From Lutjanus erythropterus (taxonomy: Eukaryota > Chordata > Actinopteri > Lutjaniformes > Lutjanidae), in assembly GCA_020091685.1 (NCBI GenBank), contig CM034595.1, positions 21,437,564 through 21,501,563 on the forward strand: DNA of 64,000 nt, given 5' to 3'. A program made the translations under genes and the position numbers. The stretch's first letter is position 1, and each line of letters begins with the position of its first letter. Of this stretch, positions 61,437 through 64,000 are shown piece after piece. The notes under the pieces were generated by a model, which was not told the DNA's origin, did no database searches, and saw nothing but the letters and a program-made list of their open reading frames with translations.

Positions 61437-63860
61437 AACATGAAAAGGAGAGAAACCTGTTTACTAGTAAGCCTTAAATTAAGGTGGCACTGGATTGGGC
61501 TTGGGGAGGCCGTGGGAATTAGCCACTATGAGACCAGACAGGAAGTGATATGCGGACATTTTATGGATTGAAGAAGAAGAGGACAGCCTGCACAGAAAAT
61601 GCATAAGTTTTGCAGAGTTTCTCACCTGAAGTGTGTTCACAAGGTACTTCTGCCTGTGAGGAGCTCAGAGTTACAGCTGGCACAGCAGTTAATAATGTGG
61701 AGGAAGTGGTTTTGGTGTTCATAAAAAAAACGGATGTTTTAGGGGATTTTTGGATCAGTTTAGATGACACCAACAGAATTTCTTTGATATACACACGTCA
61801 AGCCTTATCTGTTTGAATCATTGCTGAAACCCTATAGCTAGGCTTTGAGACTTCTTATGTTTGTCTATAGTACACTTGTGATCATAATTGCTCCATCCTC
61901 CAGTGATGGGGACATTACAGCCCCATCTGTGCAGTGAAGTCAGTTCTTGAGCCATACATTCACCCAAACCTTTATTTGTGTGTTTTATCTTACATTTAAT
62001 ACTTCTCTGTTGTTAATATTACTTCTTTTTAGACTTTTTTTTTCTAAACAACAAAACGACCATGGTGCTAAGCTTTGAAAGGTCTTTAAAGTCTTTAGTT
62101 GGACTGCAAATCAGGAATTGTTTAGCTGTTTATTCACCCTGCTGAGAACATTTATCTTAAATTTATGCACTCAAGCAGCACTCTTCTCACCTTTGAAATA
62201 CTGAGTGTTTGCTAAGTTTTCACACCTTAGATCATAACCTCTGCTGTTTTTCACCTCCCCTGTTCCTGTGTTAAAAGGTTATCGCCATGTAACGGTTTCA
62301 ATCAATAACATAGTGTCATATTTATAAAGAAAGAAACATGTCTTTTAAGACTTTTTTTCTTGATGTACAGTGTATGTAGCAAACACTACCCAAGCCAAAA
62401 GTGAAGAGTTGTGAATATCAGTTTTTTTAAAATATATTTTATTATTCTCATGGCAGATGCTCATTACCTATTGCAATAAGACTTTGCTGCCCTACAGTTG
62501 CACATAACTAACCATCAAACATACAAATTATCTTCATCTTCGTGAAACCTGCAACAGTTTATCTCTTAATCAGGGAGAGCACTGGTATAAAGCATCGCCA
62601 CTGAGTGTGTCCATTCAGCTCCTGCACCAGGCTTGAGACTGTTGCTGTTGGAGAAAACATTAAGTCTAAAATTGAGCTGAGAGAATGCACTCAGCACCTT
62701 AAAATAATGTTTAATGTAATGTTCTTAGTCGATGTTCAGCGGCATCATTGATGAGGCTAATCTAATTCACACACTGTTCAAATTGGTAGTTCTATTTATT
62801 CGTGTTTAGATTTATATTTTAATGGTAAAAGGTTGTGCTTTGTATAAACGGTGGCAGTCTAGTGTATTAGGAGATCTCCCACATTTGTATCCTTTTTTTT
62901 TTGTTGTTTTGTTTACGAATGATGTCCTTTGTTTCACTAATTTACTTGAATTTTCTTTTGGGGCAGTTGTGTCATGCATTTAAGCCTTTATGTCAGAAAT
63001 TGTTCTAAAGCAGGTATTTTTAAAGAATCATTTTTATTTTATTTTTTTGTTATGGTAGATAACTGACGGTCTTAGAATCATTCACAGGAGTAAAACGAGC
63101 ACTGTTAACCTCCCCAAGCCCATGATCATCTTCCCCCATCCCCATCCCCACCCCCCACCCTTTTCTTTTCAAACTTATTAGAGTAAATTTCGTCATGTTT
63201 TGTCTTGATCTTAATCCCTTTTTCCTTCTTGCATGTCCAATCACTGGGATGGAGCCCAGATTAACTTGTGTCAATCACCTATCTGACAACAAGAGCAGAG
63301 TCACTCCCAACTCCTTGCAAGGATTCTACCTCAGCTGTTTACACAGATGTTTGGGAATACTGATGCAAAAAGAGAGGATGATAATTTAAGTGTAGGTTGG
63401 TTTTAATGTCCTGCAGAGCTGGTGTGTGTGTGTGTGTATGTATGTATGTGTGTGTGTATGTGTGTGCGTGCGTGCGTGTGTGTGTGTGTGTTTGTGAGTG
63501 CATCTGTTTGTGTCATCTTGTGGGTGTGTGTTTGCAATGAAGGATGCAAAGCACTAGTCAAAAACCTTAAGTTATCATGACCATCTCTCCCAGAATCTGT
63601 TAAGAAAGCTGTATGTTATATATACACACATATATATAAATAAATATATATATATATATATAGTAGGGTTATTTTAAAGTAAGTGTAAAAGACATACAAA
63701 TGAGAAAATATGTGATCTTTAAATTTACGTCTTTGTTACCATGTACAAATAAACCTTGAGTTTGTAAATATTTGTATACATATTTCTAAACCTGTTTAAT
63801 TTTTCTATGCACTTTTTTATTTATAATGTTATTTGCTTAATAAAGATGTTAAGATGTTTG
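61437..63860 (+). other. kmt2b 3' UTR
   Basis: About 2.4 kb without other coding content between the kmt2b stop and clustered poly(A) signals. It holds a TG/TATG-rich run at 63422-63490 and an interrupted (TA)n run at 63616-63662. Confidence 0.7.
63748..63844 (+). terminator. Poly(A) signals of kmt2b
   Basis: AATAAA at 63748-63753 and again at 63839-63844, both in AT-rich sequence. Alternative ends are plausible. The remaining 150 bases show nothing further. Confidence 0.65.
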
Positions 63861-64000
63861 AACAAATTCCATTTTTTATTATGAAAGTAGAAAACAAACT
63901 AGCAATTTGAAGCAATAATCATTAACTGGAATGTTACAAGAGACTTTTCTTAAATCAGAATTATTCATATTTAGTTAGATTCATTATTTCATTCATTAAA

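Noticed and set aside
1..64000. CRISPR arrays, bacterial operons, tRNA or rRNA genes
   Set aside because: The window is intron-containing vertebrate DNA; no direct-repeat/spacer pattern and no tRNA- or rRNA-like structure was recognised by eye. A tRNAscan or Rfam search could still find something I missed.

Overview
This window is nuclear DNA of a teleost fish, most likely a spiny-rayed (percomorph-type) species. The genes are multi-exon vertebrate genes with AT-rich GT-AG introns. Many introns carry short non-autonomous DNA transposons, (GT)n microsatellites, and one degraded non-LTR retrotransposon. I reconstructed eight protein-coding genes by hand. The seven complete reading frames stay open across every proposed splice junction.

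Layout, left to right. (1) The last two coding exons of hspa8 (HSC70) on +, 360-1152. (2) ctrl, a chymotrypsin-like digestive protease on +, 2253-7210, whose intron 1 holds nested inverted repeats and a palindromic transposon remnant. (3) A chemoattractant-type G-protein-coupled receptor (formyl-peptide/chemerin receptor-like) on +, 7866-9756. (4) A gene-free stretch, then lin37 (MuvB/DREAM subunit) on -, 16446-13023. (5) About 1 kb of putative shared promoter, then proser3 on +, 17458-23646. (6) A small heat-shock protein gene on -, 25679-24092, convergent with proser3. (7) psenen (gamma-secretase subunit PEN-2) on -, 30019-28438. (8) A repeat-rich spacer, then kmt2b, an MLL-type histone H3K4 methyltransferase on +, 34475-61436. 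It has 36 coding exons and about 3,930 residues, with a 3' UTR running to about 63860.

The set lin37 / proser3 / small HSP / psenen / kmt2b matches the KMT2B neighbourhood of mammals (human 19q13.12), with local changes of order and orientation. The methyltransferase sequence agrees: its SET region matches KMT2B rather than KMT2A. The genes do not form a pathway. Two are chromatin or cell-cycle regulators (kmt2b, lin37), two are chaperones (hspa8, small HSP), and the rest are a secreted protease, a receptor, a membrane-protease subunit and a gene of unknown function.

I found no previously undescribed biological system. The items most worth a second look are the nested palindromes in ctrl intron 1, a GC-AG intron in lin37, the overlapping palindromic poly(A) signals between proser3 and the small HSP, the KMT2A-like size and internal repeats of kmt2b, and an unassigned micro-exon-like site at 27561-27590.
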